The notes: generated by a model from the letters alone, not told the origin. Positions 33,710 to 42,949 are shown, numbered from the stretch's first letter. The stretch is 64,000 nucleotides of DNA from Bacillus_BU sp051233475 (GCF_051233475.1 NZ_JBKFGH010000018.1:124001-188000); one strand, 5' to 3'. Translations and numbers: made by a program.

Positions 33710-33883
33710 TTACCACTTACGTTTTCTTGCTGCTTCTGATTTCTTCTTACGCTTTACACTAGGCTTTTCGTAGAATTCGCGCTTTCTAGCTTCTTGAATC
33801 GTACCAGACTTAGATACAGTACGTTTAAAGCGACGAAGAGCATCTTCAAGCGATTCGTTTTTACGAACGACGGTTTTAGACAT
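33710..33883 (-). CDS. rpsU: Ribosomal protein S21 RpsU
   Basis: This 57-residue basic 30S protein (MSKTVVRKNESLEDALRRFKR, ending KKKSEAARKRKW) is complete. GGAGGGAGGG before the ATG at 33883 excludes the 15 upstream codons. A strong sigma-A promoter lies about 70 bp upstream. It is cotranscribed with yqeY. Confidence 0.97.
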   Translation of the reverse strand: MSKTVVRKNESLEDALRRFKRTVSKSGTIQEARKREFYEKPSVKRKKKSEAARKRKW

Positions 33884-33949
33884 TCTCTTTCCCTCCCTCC
33901 GAAAACAACACACTAACATCGAGGACATGGAATCCCATGTACTTTGACA

Positions 33950-33978
33950 ATTATAATATAACGGAGATATAAGGTCAA
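33950..33978 (-). promoter_or_regulatory. Sigma-A promoter of rpsU-yqeY
   Basis: TTGACC (33978-33973), a 17-bp spacer and a perfect TATAAT (33955-33950) are present. Confidence 0.8.
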
Positions 33979-34118
33979 CTCAATTTGAGCTTGTTCCTAC
34001 GATTCGTGAAAAAATCTTCTTTTTCGACTATATTTTATACTCATCGCCACATTTTTATTATAACGGCATGTCTATTTTATTTTCCCAACGCATATAAACA
34101 TTAAAGGGAGTGAAGGAC

Positions 34119-35048
34119 ATGTTATATTTTTTATTATTTATCTTTCTTATTGCAGTTTTCATAATGGGCATGTCCATTTTAAGAGCAGGCCTATTTCAAT
34201 TATCAGGGGAGAGATTTAAAAAACTGCTTGAGCGGGTCACAAATTCTCCGTTTAAGGCGATGCTGACAAGTATTTTTGTAACAGCCCTTTTGCATAGCAG
34301 CTCTGCAGTCATGGTAATTACAATTGGACTAATCTCTGCCGGAATGCTCACTTTTCCAAGATCAATCGGAATCATTTTAGGTACTAATATTGGAACCACC
34401 TTTACCACCGAAATTATTACTTTTAATATTAATCAATACCTCGTCCCAATGGCTGTAATCGGCGCGATTTTAATGGTTTTCCAAAATGTTAAGTTCAGGA
34501 GCAGCGGGTTTATTTTATTCGGCATGTCCGCCGTTTTTATTGCAATACAAGGATTTGAGTTTCTTTCAACTCCACTTACTGAATTACCGATTGTTGAAAA
34601 TATATTATTAATGCTAAACAGGAGTCATCTATTAAGCATAGTATTTGGCGCAATTTTAACTGCATTAATTCAATCCAGTACAGCAATGACTGGAATTACA
34701 ATGGGATTTTTATCAGGAGGTATCCTTAATCTCGACTCAGGAATAGCGATTATGCTTGGTTCGAATATTGGTACGTGCATCACAGGGTATTTAGCTTCCA
34801 TTGGTTCCGGGAAGGAATCAAAATTATGTGCGTACGCTCATATTTGGTTAAACGTTGTAGGTGTGCTCATCTTTATCCCGTTTGTTGACTGGATGTCTTC
34901 CATGGCTCAAAATGTTGCCAAAAGTCCGGATGTCCAACTCGCTCATACGAGCCTGCTCTTTAATGTGATTTCCTCATTAGTCGTTTTGCCGTTTTCAGAG
35001 CAATTTGGTAAATGGATTATGTTTGTTCATGGGAGGGGGAAAAAGTGA
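34119..35048 (+). CDS. yqeW: Na+/phosphate cotransporter family protein YqeW
   Basis: This PNaS-family membrane protein (309 residues) contains two inverted halves, each with the family motif: LLHSSSAVMVITIGLISAG with GTNIGTT at about 60-95, and LIQSSTAMTGITMGFLSGG with GSNIGTC at about 185-225. It has about nine membrane segments and probably moves phosphate or another anion with sodium. The ATG at 34119 is 8 nt after AAAGGGAG; a GTG at 34110 lies too close to that site. The C-terminal PhoU-like domain seen in long homologues is absent. Confidence 0.9.
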   Translation: MLYFLLFIFLIAVFIMGMSILRAGLFQLSGERFKKLLERVTNSPFKAMLTSIFVTALLHSSSAVMVITIGLISAGMLTFPRSIGIILGTNIGTTFTTEIITFNINQYLVPMAVIGAILMVFQNVKFRSSGFILFGMSAVFIAIQGFEFLSTPLTELPIVENILLMLNRSHLLSIVFGAILTALIQSSTAMTGITMGFLSGGILNLDSGIAIMLGSNIGTCITGYLASIGSGKESKLCAYAHIWLNVVGVLIFIPFVDWMSSMAQNVAKSPDVQLAHTSLLFNVISSLVVLPFSEQFGKWIMFVHGRGKK

Positions 35049-35059
35049 GAGTGAATTGA

Positions 35060-35098
35060 GGGGCTGGACGGGGGTTGGGCAGGACTGGGATTGGGGGG
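35060..35098 (+). other. Potential G-quadruplex tract
   Basis: Five runs of 3-6 G within 39 nt are separated by loops of 6, 2, 7 and 3 nt. The tract lies 11 bp after the yqeW stop in otherwise AT-rich DNA. Confidence 0.6.
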
Positions 35099-35108
35099 CA
35101 TTCAAAAT

Positions 35109-35142
35109 AGGTTACTTAACGCTCTTTTAGTGACCTTTTTTT
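35109..35142 (+). terminator. Terminator of yqeW, also first hairpin of the array
   Basis: AGGTTACT pairs with AGTGACCT (one G-U) and is followed by a T-tract. Confidence 0.7.
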
Positions 35143-35690
35143 GGGACCGTGTACCAAAACAGGGTACTAAATCCTCCTTTAGCGCCTTATTCTAGGGTAG
35201 GAGGACCTTATTAGGGCACTAAACACAACTTTAGTGCCCTATTCTACGTGTCATCTTCTAGTCCACATCCACTTATGCGGTTTTCCAGCTTGGTTTTGGC
35301 CAGTAAGAACCTGCTATTGGCCACTTTGGCGGTTTTCTTGCTTCGTTTTGGCCAGTAGGAACCTCCTATTGGCCACTTTGGCTTTCGCTCTGCTTCGTTT
35401 TGGCCAGTAAGAACCTCCTATTGGCCACTTTGGCTTTCGCTCTGCTTCGTTTTGGCCAGTAGGAACCTCCTATTGGCCACTTTGGCGGTTTTCCTGCTTC
35501 GTTTTGGCCAGTAAGAACCTCCTATTGGCCACTTTGGCTTTCGCTCTACTTGGTTTTGGCCAGTAGGAACCTCCTATTGGCCACTTTGGCGGTTTTCCTG
35601 CTTCGTTTTGGCCAGTAGGAACCTCCTATTGGCCACTTTTGCTCTCTTCCAGCTTCGTTTTGGACAATTACGGACCTATTCTACGTGTCC
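35109..35690. repeat. Tandem array of ten hairpins with 52-bp period
   Basis: Three hairpins of the form AGGGnACTAAA-N6-TTTAGnGnCC start at 35109, 35161 and 35213. Seven hairpins TGGCCAGTAGGA-ACC-TCCTATTGGCCA follow, with GGCCAGTA at 35298, 35350, 35402, 35454, 35506, 35558 and 35610. The period is exactly 52 bp within each set. Spacers of about 25 bp alternate between two types (GGCGGTTTTC and GGCTTTCGCT). Confidence 0.92.
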
Positions 35691-35782
35691 GTCTTCTATT
35701 CTACATCCACTAAAGCCTCTTTTAGCGACCTATTCTAATTCCATTAACACTATTACGTTAAACCAGTCCTTAACCTCTTGAA

Positions 35783-36454
35783 TTAATAATCCGAATCACT
35801 TGTCAGTCCTTTAACGATTGCGATGCCTGCTGAAGCTCCAATTCTTGTCGCTCCTGCTTCGATCATGTTTTTAGCATCTTCTGTATTTCTTACCCCACCA
35901 GAGGCTTTCACGCCGATGTCTGGTCCAACAGTTTTTCTCATAAGAGCGATATCAGCAATTGTTGCCCCTCCTGTTGAAAAACCAGTAGAGGTTTTTACAT
36001 AATCAGCTCCAGCTTTAACTGCAATTTGACATGCCCGCACTTTTTCTTCATCTGTTAATAGACTTGTTTCAATAATGACCTTGGTTAACGCTTTTCCTTT
36101 AGTAGCATCAACAACTGCCTTAATATCTCGTTCTACTAACTCATCATCCATACTCTTTAATGCACCGATATTAATGACCATATCTACTTCTTCTGCACCA
36201 TTTTCAATCGCATTTTTCGTTTCAAACGCCTTTGTTTCAGGAGTGTTTGCACCGAGAGGAAAGCCAATAACTGTGCAAACCTTCACAGGACTATCCTTTA
36301 AAAGCTGACTTGCATAGCTGACCCAGGTTGGGTTTACACAAACAGAGGCAAATGTAAATTCCCTCGCTTCCTTGCATAGCACTTCGATTTGCTCTTTTTT
36401 TGCATCGGCTTTTAGCAATGTATGATCAATCATTGACGCAACATTTGTTGTCAT
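35783..36454 (-). CDS. deoC: Deoxyribose-phosphate aldolase DeoC
   Basis: This class I aldolase (223 residues) cleaves 2-deoxyribose-5-phosphate to glyceraldehyde-3-phosphate and acetaldehyde. The TIM barrel has the Schiff-base lysine in DYVKTSTGFSTGGAT, the proton-relay lysine in IGVKASGGVR and the acidic EEVDMVINIG. It is the last gene of the minus-strand run below mtaB, but a strong terminator separates them, so it is probably transcribed on its own. Confidence 0.96.
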   Translation of the reverse strand: MTTNVASMIDHTLLKADAKKEQIEVLCKEAREFTFASVCVNPTWVSYASQLLKDSPVKVCTVIGFPLGANTPETKAFETKNAIENGAEEVDMVINIGALKSMDDELVERDIKAVVDATKGKALTKVIIETSLLTDEEKVRACQIAVKAGADYVKTSTGFSTGGATIADIALMRKTVGPDIGVKASGGVRNTEDAKNMIEAGATRIGASAGIAIVKGLTSDSDY

Positions 36455-36574
36455 TATGTATCTCCTTTCAGACTTTTAAGATGTCCGTACCTCTACAATA
36501 TAACATTCGACTAAAGAAAATTCGAGGCATTTTTTATACCTCTTTTAGTTTTTAATGAAATTAGATAATTTATA

Positions 36575-36612
36575 CAAAAACAGACTGTCGAATTTAGCTT
36601 CGACAGTCTGTT
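36575..36612 (-). terminator. Terminator of the hrcA-dnaK-mtaB operon
   Basis: A 14-bp perfect stem (AACAGACTGTCGAA and its complement) with a 6-nt loop is followed by TTTTTG on the minus strand. It lies just after the mtaB stop. Confidence 0.9.
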
Positions 36613-36620
36613 ATAGTTTT

Positions 36621-37982
36621 TTAAATAGCGGTTTCCTCTTTGTGATCCGTTATAAATTCATCATTTACGACGCGAATAAACTGACCTTCATTGTATGGGT
36701 ATCCAGCTTTAGTAATTTTTACTTTAACAATTTTGCCAATCATCGCTTCCGTTCCTGCAAAGACTACCTTTAAATAATTGTCAGTGTATCCGACATAAAG
36801 GGGATGATCTGCATCTCCCTCAAACTTTTCTTCAGGAATCACCTCAAGCACTTCACCTTCGAATTGTGATGCGTATTCCGCTGCAAGTTGATCAGAAAGC
36901 GAGATGAGACGGTGAACACGTTCATTTTTTACATCCTCATCCACCTGATCCTCCATTCGAGCGGCAGGGGTTCCGGTCCGCTTCGAATAAGGGAAAACAT
37001 GAAGCTCAGAAAATTTATGATCATTGATAAAATTAAAGGTTTCCATAAATTCTTCTTCTGTTTCACCAGGGAAGCCGACAATAACATCAGAAGTGATTGC
37101 CAAACCAGGCAATACCTCCTTTAAGCGGTTAAGACGCTCTCCGAAAAACTCCATAGTATATTTTCGTCGCATTCTTTTCAGAACAGTATTTGAACCGGAT
37201 TGAAGTGGAACATGAAGATGACGGACAATAATGTCTGATTGATTAATTGCTTCGATCACTTCATCGGTAATTTGACTGGCTTCAATTGAAGAAATCCGAA
37301 GGCGCTTCAATCCTTTGACCTCTTTTTCAAGATCGCGCAACAGCATAGCCAGGTTATAATCCTTCATGTCTTCGCCATAGCCTCCAGTATGGATACCGGT
37401 TAGAACGATTTCTTGATAACCTGCATCAACAAGCTGCTGAGCTTGGCGAATGACTTCTTTCGGATCACGAGAACGCATTAAGCCACGTGCCCAAGGGATA
37501 ATACAGAAGGTGCAGAAATTATTGCAGCCTTCTTGAATCTTTAAGGAAGCTCGTGTTCGATCAGTAAAAGCAGGAACATCTAACTCTTCATAAACACGGC
37601 TTTTCATGATATTTCTTACAGCGTTGATCGGCTCACGCTCTTTTTTATATTGCTCAATGTATTCTAGCATTTTAATCCGGTCTTGGGTTCCAACAACGAT
37701 ATCAACCCCAGGGATTGCTAAAATCTCAGCAGGAGACGTTTGCGCATAACAACCTGTTACACAAATGACGGCATTAGGATTTTTCCTAACAGCACGACGG
37801 ATTACTTGACGGCTTTTCTTATCACCCGTATTGGTAACGGTACAAGTATTGATGATATATACATCAGAAGTTGATTCAAATTCAACTCGGTCATAGCCTT
37901 GTTCTTTAAATAATTGCCAAATCGCTTCAGTTTCATAGTGGTTTACTTTACATCCAAGTGTATGAAACGCAACAGTAGGCAT
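36621..37982 (-). CDS. mtaB: tRNA t6A37 methylthiotransferase MtaB
   Basis: This radical-SAM enzyme (453 residues) adds the methylthio group to t6A37, giving ms2t6A in tRNA. The N-terminal UPF0004 domain has three cluster cysteines (TLGCKVN, INTCTVT, VTGCYAQ). The radical SAM motif is CNNFCTFCIIP, and a C-terminal TRAM domain is present. AGGTGATTATT before ATG 37982 fixes the start. It is the last gene of the heat-shock operon, 5 bp after rsmE. Confidence 0.96.
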   Translation of the reverse strand: MPTVAFHTLGCKVNHYETEAIWQLFKEQGYDRVEFESTSDVYIINTCTVTNTGDKKSRQVIRRAVRKNPNAVICVTGCYAQTSPAEILAIPGVDIVVGTQDRIKMLEYIEQYKKEREPINAVRNIMKSRVYEELDVPAFTDRTRASLKIQEGCNNFCTFCIIPWARGLMRSRDPKEVIRQAQQLVDAGYQEIVLTGIHTGGYGEDMKDYNLAMLLRDLEKEVKGLKRLRISSIEASQITDEVIEAINQSDIIVRHLHVPLQSGSNTVLKRMRRKYTMEFFGERLNRLKEVLPGLAITSDVIVGFPGETEEEFMETFNFINDHKFSELHVFPYSKRTGTPAARMEDQVDEDVKNERVHRLISLSDQLAAEYASQFEGEVLEVIPEEKFEGDADHPLYVGYTDNYLKVVFAGTEAMIGKIVKVKITKAGYPYNEGQFIRVVNDEFITDHKEETAI

Positions 37983-37987
37983 AATAA

Positions 37988-38737
37988 TCACCTCAATAAT
38001 TCAAAATGATAGGACACAGCTGATAGTAAGTAAAGAGGAGCCGTTTCTGTCCTGAGTATACGCGGTCCTAATCCACAAGCTAAAAATCCATTTTCAGTCA
38101 ATAATGAGATTTCGTTTGAAGCTAAACCGCCTTCCGGACCAAAAATAACAAACAACGACTGACCAGGTTTAAGTTCTTTCAGTACTTTAGCCAGTTTAGC
38201 CGATTCTCCTTGTTTAGCTTCTTCTTCATAAGCAACTAATTTTATATCATAGTCATTAGACATTTTGATAAGATTAGATAGTGTCACTGGCGAATACACA
38301 GCAGGAATTTTATATCGATAAGATTGTTCGGCCGCTTCTTTGGCGATTTTTTGCCAACGGTCGACTTTTTTTTCTGCTTTTTTTTCATCCCATTTAACAA
38401 TCGAACGGGCTGCAAGAAAAGGGACAAAATCAGTTGCACCAAGCTCTGTTCCTTTTTGAATGATCCATTCAAGCTTGTCCCCTTTTGGCAATCCGCTCGC
38501 AATGGTAACGCGAATCGGAAGTTCTGTGGACCCTTCTTCCCATTTTACAACGTTAGCCACCACTTGTTCATCGGTAATTTCTGCAATTACGCAAAGGGCA
38601 CTTTTTTCATCTTTTGTAACACAGACAATATTTTCGCCAGCTTTCATTCTCATTACGCGGGTAATATGGTGATAATCCTCGCCATTGATAAAAAAACGAT
38701 CATGGTCGGATCCGCTATTAATAAAATAACGCTGCAT
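37988..38737 (-). CDS. rsmE: 16S rRNA m3U1498 methyltransferase RsmE
   Basis: This SPOUT-class methyltransferase (249 residues) has an N-terminal PUA-like domain (MQRYFINSG...DYHHITRVMRMKAG) and the knotted SAM site with FVIFGPEGGL and CGLGPRILRTETAPLY. GGAAGAGGC before ATG 38737 sets the start, and the upstream 28 codons overlap a terminator hairpin. It sits between prmA and mtaB in the dnaK operon. Confidence 0.95.
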   Translation of the reverse strand: MQRYFINSGSDHDRFFINGEDYHHITRVMRMKAGENIVCVTKDEKSALCVIAEITDEQVVANVVKWEEGSTELPIRVTIASGLPKGDKLEWIIQKGTELGATDFVPFLAARSIVKWDEKKAEKKVDRWQKIAKEAAEQSYRYKIPAVYSPVTLSNLIKMSNDYDIKLVAYEEEAKQGESAKLAKVLKELKPGQSLFVIFGPEGGLASNEISLLTENGFLACGLGPRILRTETAPLYLLSAVSYHFELLR

Positions 38738-38766
38738 GCCTCTTCCTTCTTTCCGGATATTAATAC

Positions 38767-38793
38767 AAAAAAGAAACTCGCCAGAGGCGAGCC
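38767..38793 (-). terminator. Hairpin between prmA and rsmE
   Basis: A 6-bp GC-rich stem (CTCGCC/GGCGAG) with a 3-nt loop is followed by TTTCTTTTTT on the minus strand. It may partly attenuate the distal operon genes. Confidence 0.65.
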
Positions 38794-38832
38794 TTTTCAG
38801 CAAGAACGGGAAACTCCTCATAAAGAAGTGGA

Positions 38833-39771
38833 TTATTTTTTCTTAGCGATCAACGCGACCCAATCTTCCATGACCAGCGTTTCTTCAATAGAAAAACCAG
38901 CATTCTCGATTGCTTCTTTCACTTGATTTTTCTTCTGCTGGATAATCCCTGAGGCAATAAAATAACCGTCCTTCTTAACTACTCTTGCTACATCATCCGT
39001 AAATCGCAGAATCACTTCAGCAAGAATATTCGCGACAACAATATCTGCCGGACCTTCAATCCCATCCAATAAATTGTTTTGGGACACGTTTACGTATTCT
39101 TTCACTTTATTAAGCTTAATATTGAGTATCGCTGATTGAACCGCAACTTCATCGAGGTCTAATGCTGTAACATTCTTTGCACCTAATAATGCAGCAGCGA
39201 TGCTAAGCACACCGGTACCGGTCCCAACATCAATAACAGTATCTCCAAGGCTAACAGTCCGTTCAAGAGCTTGAACACACATTACCGTAGTTGGATGGGT
39301 TCCTGTCCCAAATGCCATTCCAGGATCCAATTCGATGATTAACTCATCACTAGAAACCGGCGAATAATCTTCCCAAGTAGGAACAATCGTGAACCGCTCA
39401 GATATTTTAACTGGATTATAATATTTTTTCCAAGCTGTCGCCCATTCTTCCTCGTTTACTTCACTGATAGTAACATTATTCTTACCAATATCAATATTAA
39501 ATAAAATTAAATTATTGATTGCATCTTTTATTTCTTCCACCGTTTCACCGAGGAAACTGTTGATGGGAATATAAGCTTTAATAATGACTCCTTCTTCTGG
39601 ATAATCATCAGGATTGAGTTGGTAGATTTCACCGAAGCGATCCACCCTTTCCTTACTAAGCTCAAAGGGATCTTCGATTACCACGCCACTGGCGCCTGCC
39701 TCGTGTAAAATATTTGAGATTGGTTCAATCGCTTCATTTGTAGTATGAATGCTGATTTCTGACCATTTCAT
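38833..39771 (-). CDS. prmA: Ribosomal protein L11 methyltransferase PrmA
   Basis: This SAM-dependent enzyme (312 residues) trimethylates ribosomal protein L11. It has an N-terminal substrate-binding domain (about 1-90), then the Rossmann methyltransferase with DVGTGTGVLSIAA (motif I), LDLDEVAV and DIVVANILAEVI. The ATG at 39771 is preferred because GGAG lies 9 nt upstream; an ATG at 39786 has no ribosome binding site. It follows dnaJ directly. Confidence 0.95.
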   Translation of the reverse strand: MKWSEISIHTTNEAIEPISNILHEAGASGVVIEDPFELSKERVDRFGEIYQLNPDDYPEEGVIIKAYIPINSFLGETVEEIKDAINNLILFNIDIGKNNVTISEVNEEEWATAWKKYYNPVKISERFTIVPTWEDYSPVSSDELIIELDPGMAFGTGTHPTTVMCVQALERTVSLGDTVIDVGTGTGVLSIAAALLGAKNVTALDLDEVAVQSAILNIKLNKVKEYVNVSQNNLLDGIEGPADIVVANILAEVILRFTDDVARVVKKDGYFIASGIIQQKKNQVKEAIENAGFSIEETLVMEDWVALIAKKK

Positions 39772-39793
39772 CTCTACCAACTCCATTTTCTAA

Positions 39794-40918
39794 TTATTCA
39801 CCTTTAAAGGCTCGCTTAACTTTTGAAAAGAAACTATCTTCAGGACCGCCGCTCGGAACCTTACCGCTGATTTCAGCAAATTCACGAAGCAACTGCTTTT
39901 GTTTTTCTGATAATTTTGATGGGGTAACAATACGAATGATCACATGCTGATCTCCGACCCCATACCCTCTAACATTAGGAACGCCTTTACCTTTAAGTCT
40001 AAACTTGGTTCCTGTTTGGGTACCAGCAGGTATTTTTAATTTAACTTTACCATGCAAGGTTGGAATCTCGACATCATCACCAAGGGCTGCTTGAGTGAAT
40101 GTGATCGGCATCTCGCAATAGATATCATCGCCATCCCGCTCAAAAAATTCATGATCCCTAACATGGAACACTACATAAAGATCTCCAGGAGGTCCGCCAT
40201 TAATTCCGCTTTCCCCTTGACCTGAAACGCGAAGTTGTTGGCCGTCATCAATTCCGGCAGGGATTTTCACATGAATCTTACGACGCTTTTTAACTTTACC
40301 TGAACCGCCGCATGTAGAACACTTATCCTTAATTTGTTTACCTGTTCCACCACAGTAGTTACAAGTTCTACGGTTAACAATTCTGCCAAATGGTGTATTT
40401 TGCTCTACGTTTAACTGACCTGATCCATGACAATGCTTACATGTTTCTGCTTTTGTCCCTGGTTTAGCACCAGATCCATGACAAGTTTCACATTCTTCCT
40501 CGCGCGGAATTTCAATATCTGTTTCCTTGCCAAAAACTGCTTCCTCAAACTTCAAGGTCATTGTATATTGTAAATCTGCCCCTTGTCTAGGTGCATTCGG
40601 ATCACGGCGACGACCTCCGCCGCCACCAAAGAAGGTATTGAAAATATCTTCAAAACCACCGAAGCCACCACCAAAATCTCCGCCGCCAAAGCCTTGATTT
40701 GGATCAACATGACCAAACTGGTCATAATGGGCACGTTTTTGATCATCGCTTAGTACTTCATAAGCTTCTTTAATTTCTTTAAACTTATCTGCAGCATCTT
40801 CTGCTTTATTTATATCTGGGTGATATTGCTTTGAAAGCTTACGATAAGCTTTTTTAATATCATCCTTTGACGCACTTTTGCTAACTCCAAGGACTTCATA
40901 GTAATCCCGTTTACTCAT
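39794..40918 (-). CDS. dnaJ: Chaperone DnaJ
   Basis: This Hsp40 co-chaperone (374 residues) stimulates DnaK ATPase. The J domain has YHPDIN (HPD). A Gly/Phe-rich linker (FGGGDFGGGFGGFEDIF) is followed by four CxxCxGxG zinc repeats (about 145-215) and two C-terminal substrate domains. The ATG giving MSKRDYYEVLG is fixed by GGGAGTGG upstream. It lies downstream of dnaK, with a hairpin between them. Confidence 0.98.
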   Translation of the reverse strand: MSKRDYYEVLGVSKSASKDDIKKAYRKLSKQYHPDINKAEDAADKFKEIKEAYEVLSDDQKRAHYDQFGHVDPNQGFGGGDFGGGFGGFEDIFNTFFGGGGGRRRDPNAPRQGADLQYTMTLKFEEAVFGKETDIEIPREEECETCHGSGAKPGTKAETCKHCHGSGQLNVEQNTPFGRIVNRRTCNYCGGTGKQIKDKCSTCGGSGKVKKRRKIHVKIPAGIDDGQQLRVSGQGESGINGGPPGDLYVVFHVRDHEFFERDGDDIYCEMPITFTQAALGDDVEIPTLHGKVKLKIPAGTQTGTKFRLKGKGVPNVRGYGVGDQHVIIRIVTPSKLSEKQKQLLREFAEISGKVPSGGPEDSFFSKVKRAFKGE

Positions 40919-41015
40919 GTTACCACTCCCGCATCCTTTCACATAAACGTTATTGTAACATTCTAATCTAAAAAAAAGCAATGAAAAGCTCTATACTCAG
41001 GTAGCTTTGATAATG

Positions 41016-41054
41016 AAAAAGCCAAAGCCATGAACGAGCTGACTTTGACTTTTT
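41016..41054 (-). terminator. Hairpin between dnaK and dnaJ
   Basis: The arms AAAAAGCCAAAG and CTTTGACTTTTT (one wobble) have a 15-nt loop. It is a weak terminator or processing site inside the operon. Confidence 0.6.
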
Positions 41055-41072
41055 CCCTAAAGCTGAAATTTT

Positions 41073-42902
41073 CTATTTATCGTCGTTAACCTCTTCGAAT
41101 TCAGCGTCAACTACATTGTCGTCTTTGCCTTTTGCTTCTCCCGATTGGCCTTGAGCAGCTTGAGCCTCCGCTTGAGCTTGTTCATACAGCTTTACGCTCA
41201 AATCTTGAACGATTTGTTGAAGAGCATCTTTCTTCGCTCTCATTTCATCTAAATCATTTTTCTCGATTGCCGCTTTGAGAGCATCTTTCGCTTCATTTGC
41301 TTTTGCAACATCTGCAGCATCAACTTTATCTTCAAGATCCTTTAATGTTTTCTCAGTTTGGAAAACTAACTGATCTGCTTCATTGCGTAGCTCTGCTTCT
41401 TCTTTACGTTTTTTATCCGCTTCAGCGTTTTCTTCTGCTTCACGAACCATTTTTTGGATTTCTTCATCAGATAAACCGGTAGAAGATTTAATTGTAATCG
41501 CTTGTTCTTTGTTTGTGCCAAGGTCTTTTGCACGAACATTTACGATACCATTTTTATCAATATCAAAGCTTACTTCAATTTGTGGAATTCCGCGTGGTGC
41601 TGGCGGAATATCACTTAATTGGAATCTTCCTAATGTTTTATTGTCAGCAGCCATTGGACGTTCCCCTTGTAGAACGTGAATGTCTACAGCAGTTTGGTTA
41701 TCAGCAGCAGTTGAGAACACTTGAGATTTTGATGTTGGAATGGTCGTGTTGCGATCAATTAATCTTGTGAATACGCCACCCATTGTTTCAATACCAAGTG
41801 ATAATGGAGTAACGTCAAGTAATACAACGTCCTTAACGTCCCCAGTAATAACACCGCCTTGAATTGCAGCTCCCATAGCTACTACTTCGTCAGGGTTAAC
41901 CCCTTTTGAAGGCTCTTTTCCAAGTTCCTTACGAATTGCGTCAGCAACAGCCGGGATACGAGTAGATCCACCAACAAGAATGATTTTATCAATTTCTGAT
42001 GCAGACAAGCCGGCATCTCTAAGTGCTTGACGAGTAGGGCCCATTGTTCTTTCAACAAGATGAGCAGTAATCTCATCAAACTTCGCTCTTGTTAAAGTAA
42101 CGTCAAGGTGTAATGGTCCTGCTTCCCCTGCCGTAATGAAAGGTAATGAAATTTGCGTTGAAGTTACACCAGACAAGTCTTTTTTCGCTTTTTCTGCCGC
42201 ATCTTTCAAGCGTTGTAACGCCATTTTATCTTTAGACAAGTCAATGCCGTTTTCTTTTTTAAATTGCTCTACTAAGTAATCAATAATCACTTGGTCGAAG
42301 TCGTCTCCACCTAGACGGTTATCCCCAGCAGTAGATTTAACTTCAAATACGCCATCACCTAGTTCAAGAATGGAAACGTCAAACGTTCCGCCACCAAGGT
42401 CAAATACAAGAATGGTTTGGTCTTCGTCTGTTTTATCTAAGCCGTAAGCTAAAGCTGCAGCAGTTGGTTCGTTGATGATCCGTTCAACTTCAAGACCAGC
42501 AATTTTACCAGCATCTTTCGTTGCTTGACGCTCGGCATCATTAAAGTATGCAGGTACTGTAATAACTGCTTTTGTAACCGGCTCTCCTAAATATTCTTCA
42601 GCATACGATTTTAAGTATTGAAGAATAATCGCAGAAATTTCTTGTGGAGTATAGTCTTTTCCTTCGATTGTTTCTTTGTGACTAGTACCCATATGACGCT
42701 TAATGGAAATAATTGTATTAGGGTTTGTGATTGCTTGACGCTTAGCCACTTCCCCAACTTGACGCTCACCGTTTTTAAATGCAACAACCGAAGGAGTTGT
42801 ACGGTTTCCTTCTGGATTTGGAATTACTTTTGGTTCGCCGCCTTCTAGAACAGCTACACAAGAGTTTGTAGTTCCTAAGTCAATACCAATGATTTTACTC
42901 AT
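41073..42902 (-). CDS. dnaK: Hsp70 chaperone DnaK
   Basis: The protein has 609 residues. The ATPase domain shows GIDLGTTNSCVAV, VPAYFNDAERQATKDAG, FDLGGGTFDVS and LVGGSTRIP. The substrate-binding domain starts near residue 360 (LLDVTPLSLGIETMGG). The helical lid ends in an acidic tail (DDNVVDAEFEEVNDDK) that binds partners. It lacks the insertion found in the Gram-negative N-terminal lobe, as is normal for Firmicutes. It lies in the hrcA-grpE-dnaK-dnaJ order under CIRCE. Confidence 0.99.
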   Translation of the reverse strand: MSKIIGIDLGTTNSCVAVLEGGEPKVIPNPEGNRTTPSVVAFKNGERQVGEVAKRQAITNPNTIISIKRHMGTSHKETIEGKDYTPQEISAIILQYLKSYAEEYLGEPVTKAVITVPAYFNDAERQATKDAGKIAGLEVERIINEPTAAALAYGLDKTDEDQTILVFDLGGGTFDVSILELGDGVFEVKSTAGDNRLGGDDFDQVIIDYLVEQFKKENGIDLSKDKMALQRLKDAAEKAKKDLSGVTSTQISLPFITAGEAGPLHLDVTLTRAKFDEITAHLVERTMGPTRQALRDAGLSASEIDKIILVGGSTRIPAVADAIRKELGKEPSKGVNPDEVVAMGAAIQGGVITGDVKDVVLLDVTPLSLGIETMGGVFTRLIDRNTTIPTSKSQVFSTAADNQTAVDIHVLQGERPMAADNKTLGRFQLSDIPPAPRGIPQIEVSFDIDKNGIVNVRAKDLGTNKEQAITIKSSTGLSDEEIQKMVREAEENAEADKKRKEEAELRNEADQLVFQTEKTLKDLEDKVDAADVAKANEAKDALKAAIEKNDLDEMRAKKDALQQIVQDLSVKLYEQAQAEAQAAQGQSGEAKGKDDNVVDAEFEEVNDDK

Positions 42903-42949
42903 GTTTCTTTACCTCCCAATACTTACTATGTAAGTGCTTCATCATTTTT

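Larger units (their letters stand above)
35049..35782. other. 734-bp intergenic repeat region between yqeW and deoC
   Basis: No gene is seen. In order it holds a G-rich tract, ten hairpins in a 52-bp register (the first is also the yqeW terminator), a degenerate unit at about 35657-35690, and two more TTTAG-type half units near 35700-35740. Confidence 0.85.

Noticed and set aside
35290..35690. CRISPR-like array of regularly spaced repeats
   Set aside because: The spacers are near-identical in two alternating types instead of unique, the repeats are self-complementary over their whole length, and no cas genes are present.
38324..38926. 200-codon plus-strand ORF opposite rsmE and prmA
   Set aside because: It is antisense to two well-supported genes, has no family resemblance or ribosome binding site, and has a biased composition typical of a shadow frame.
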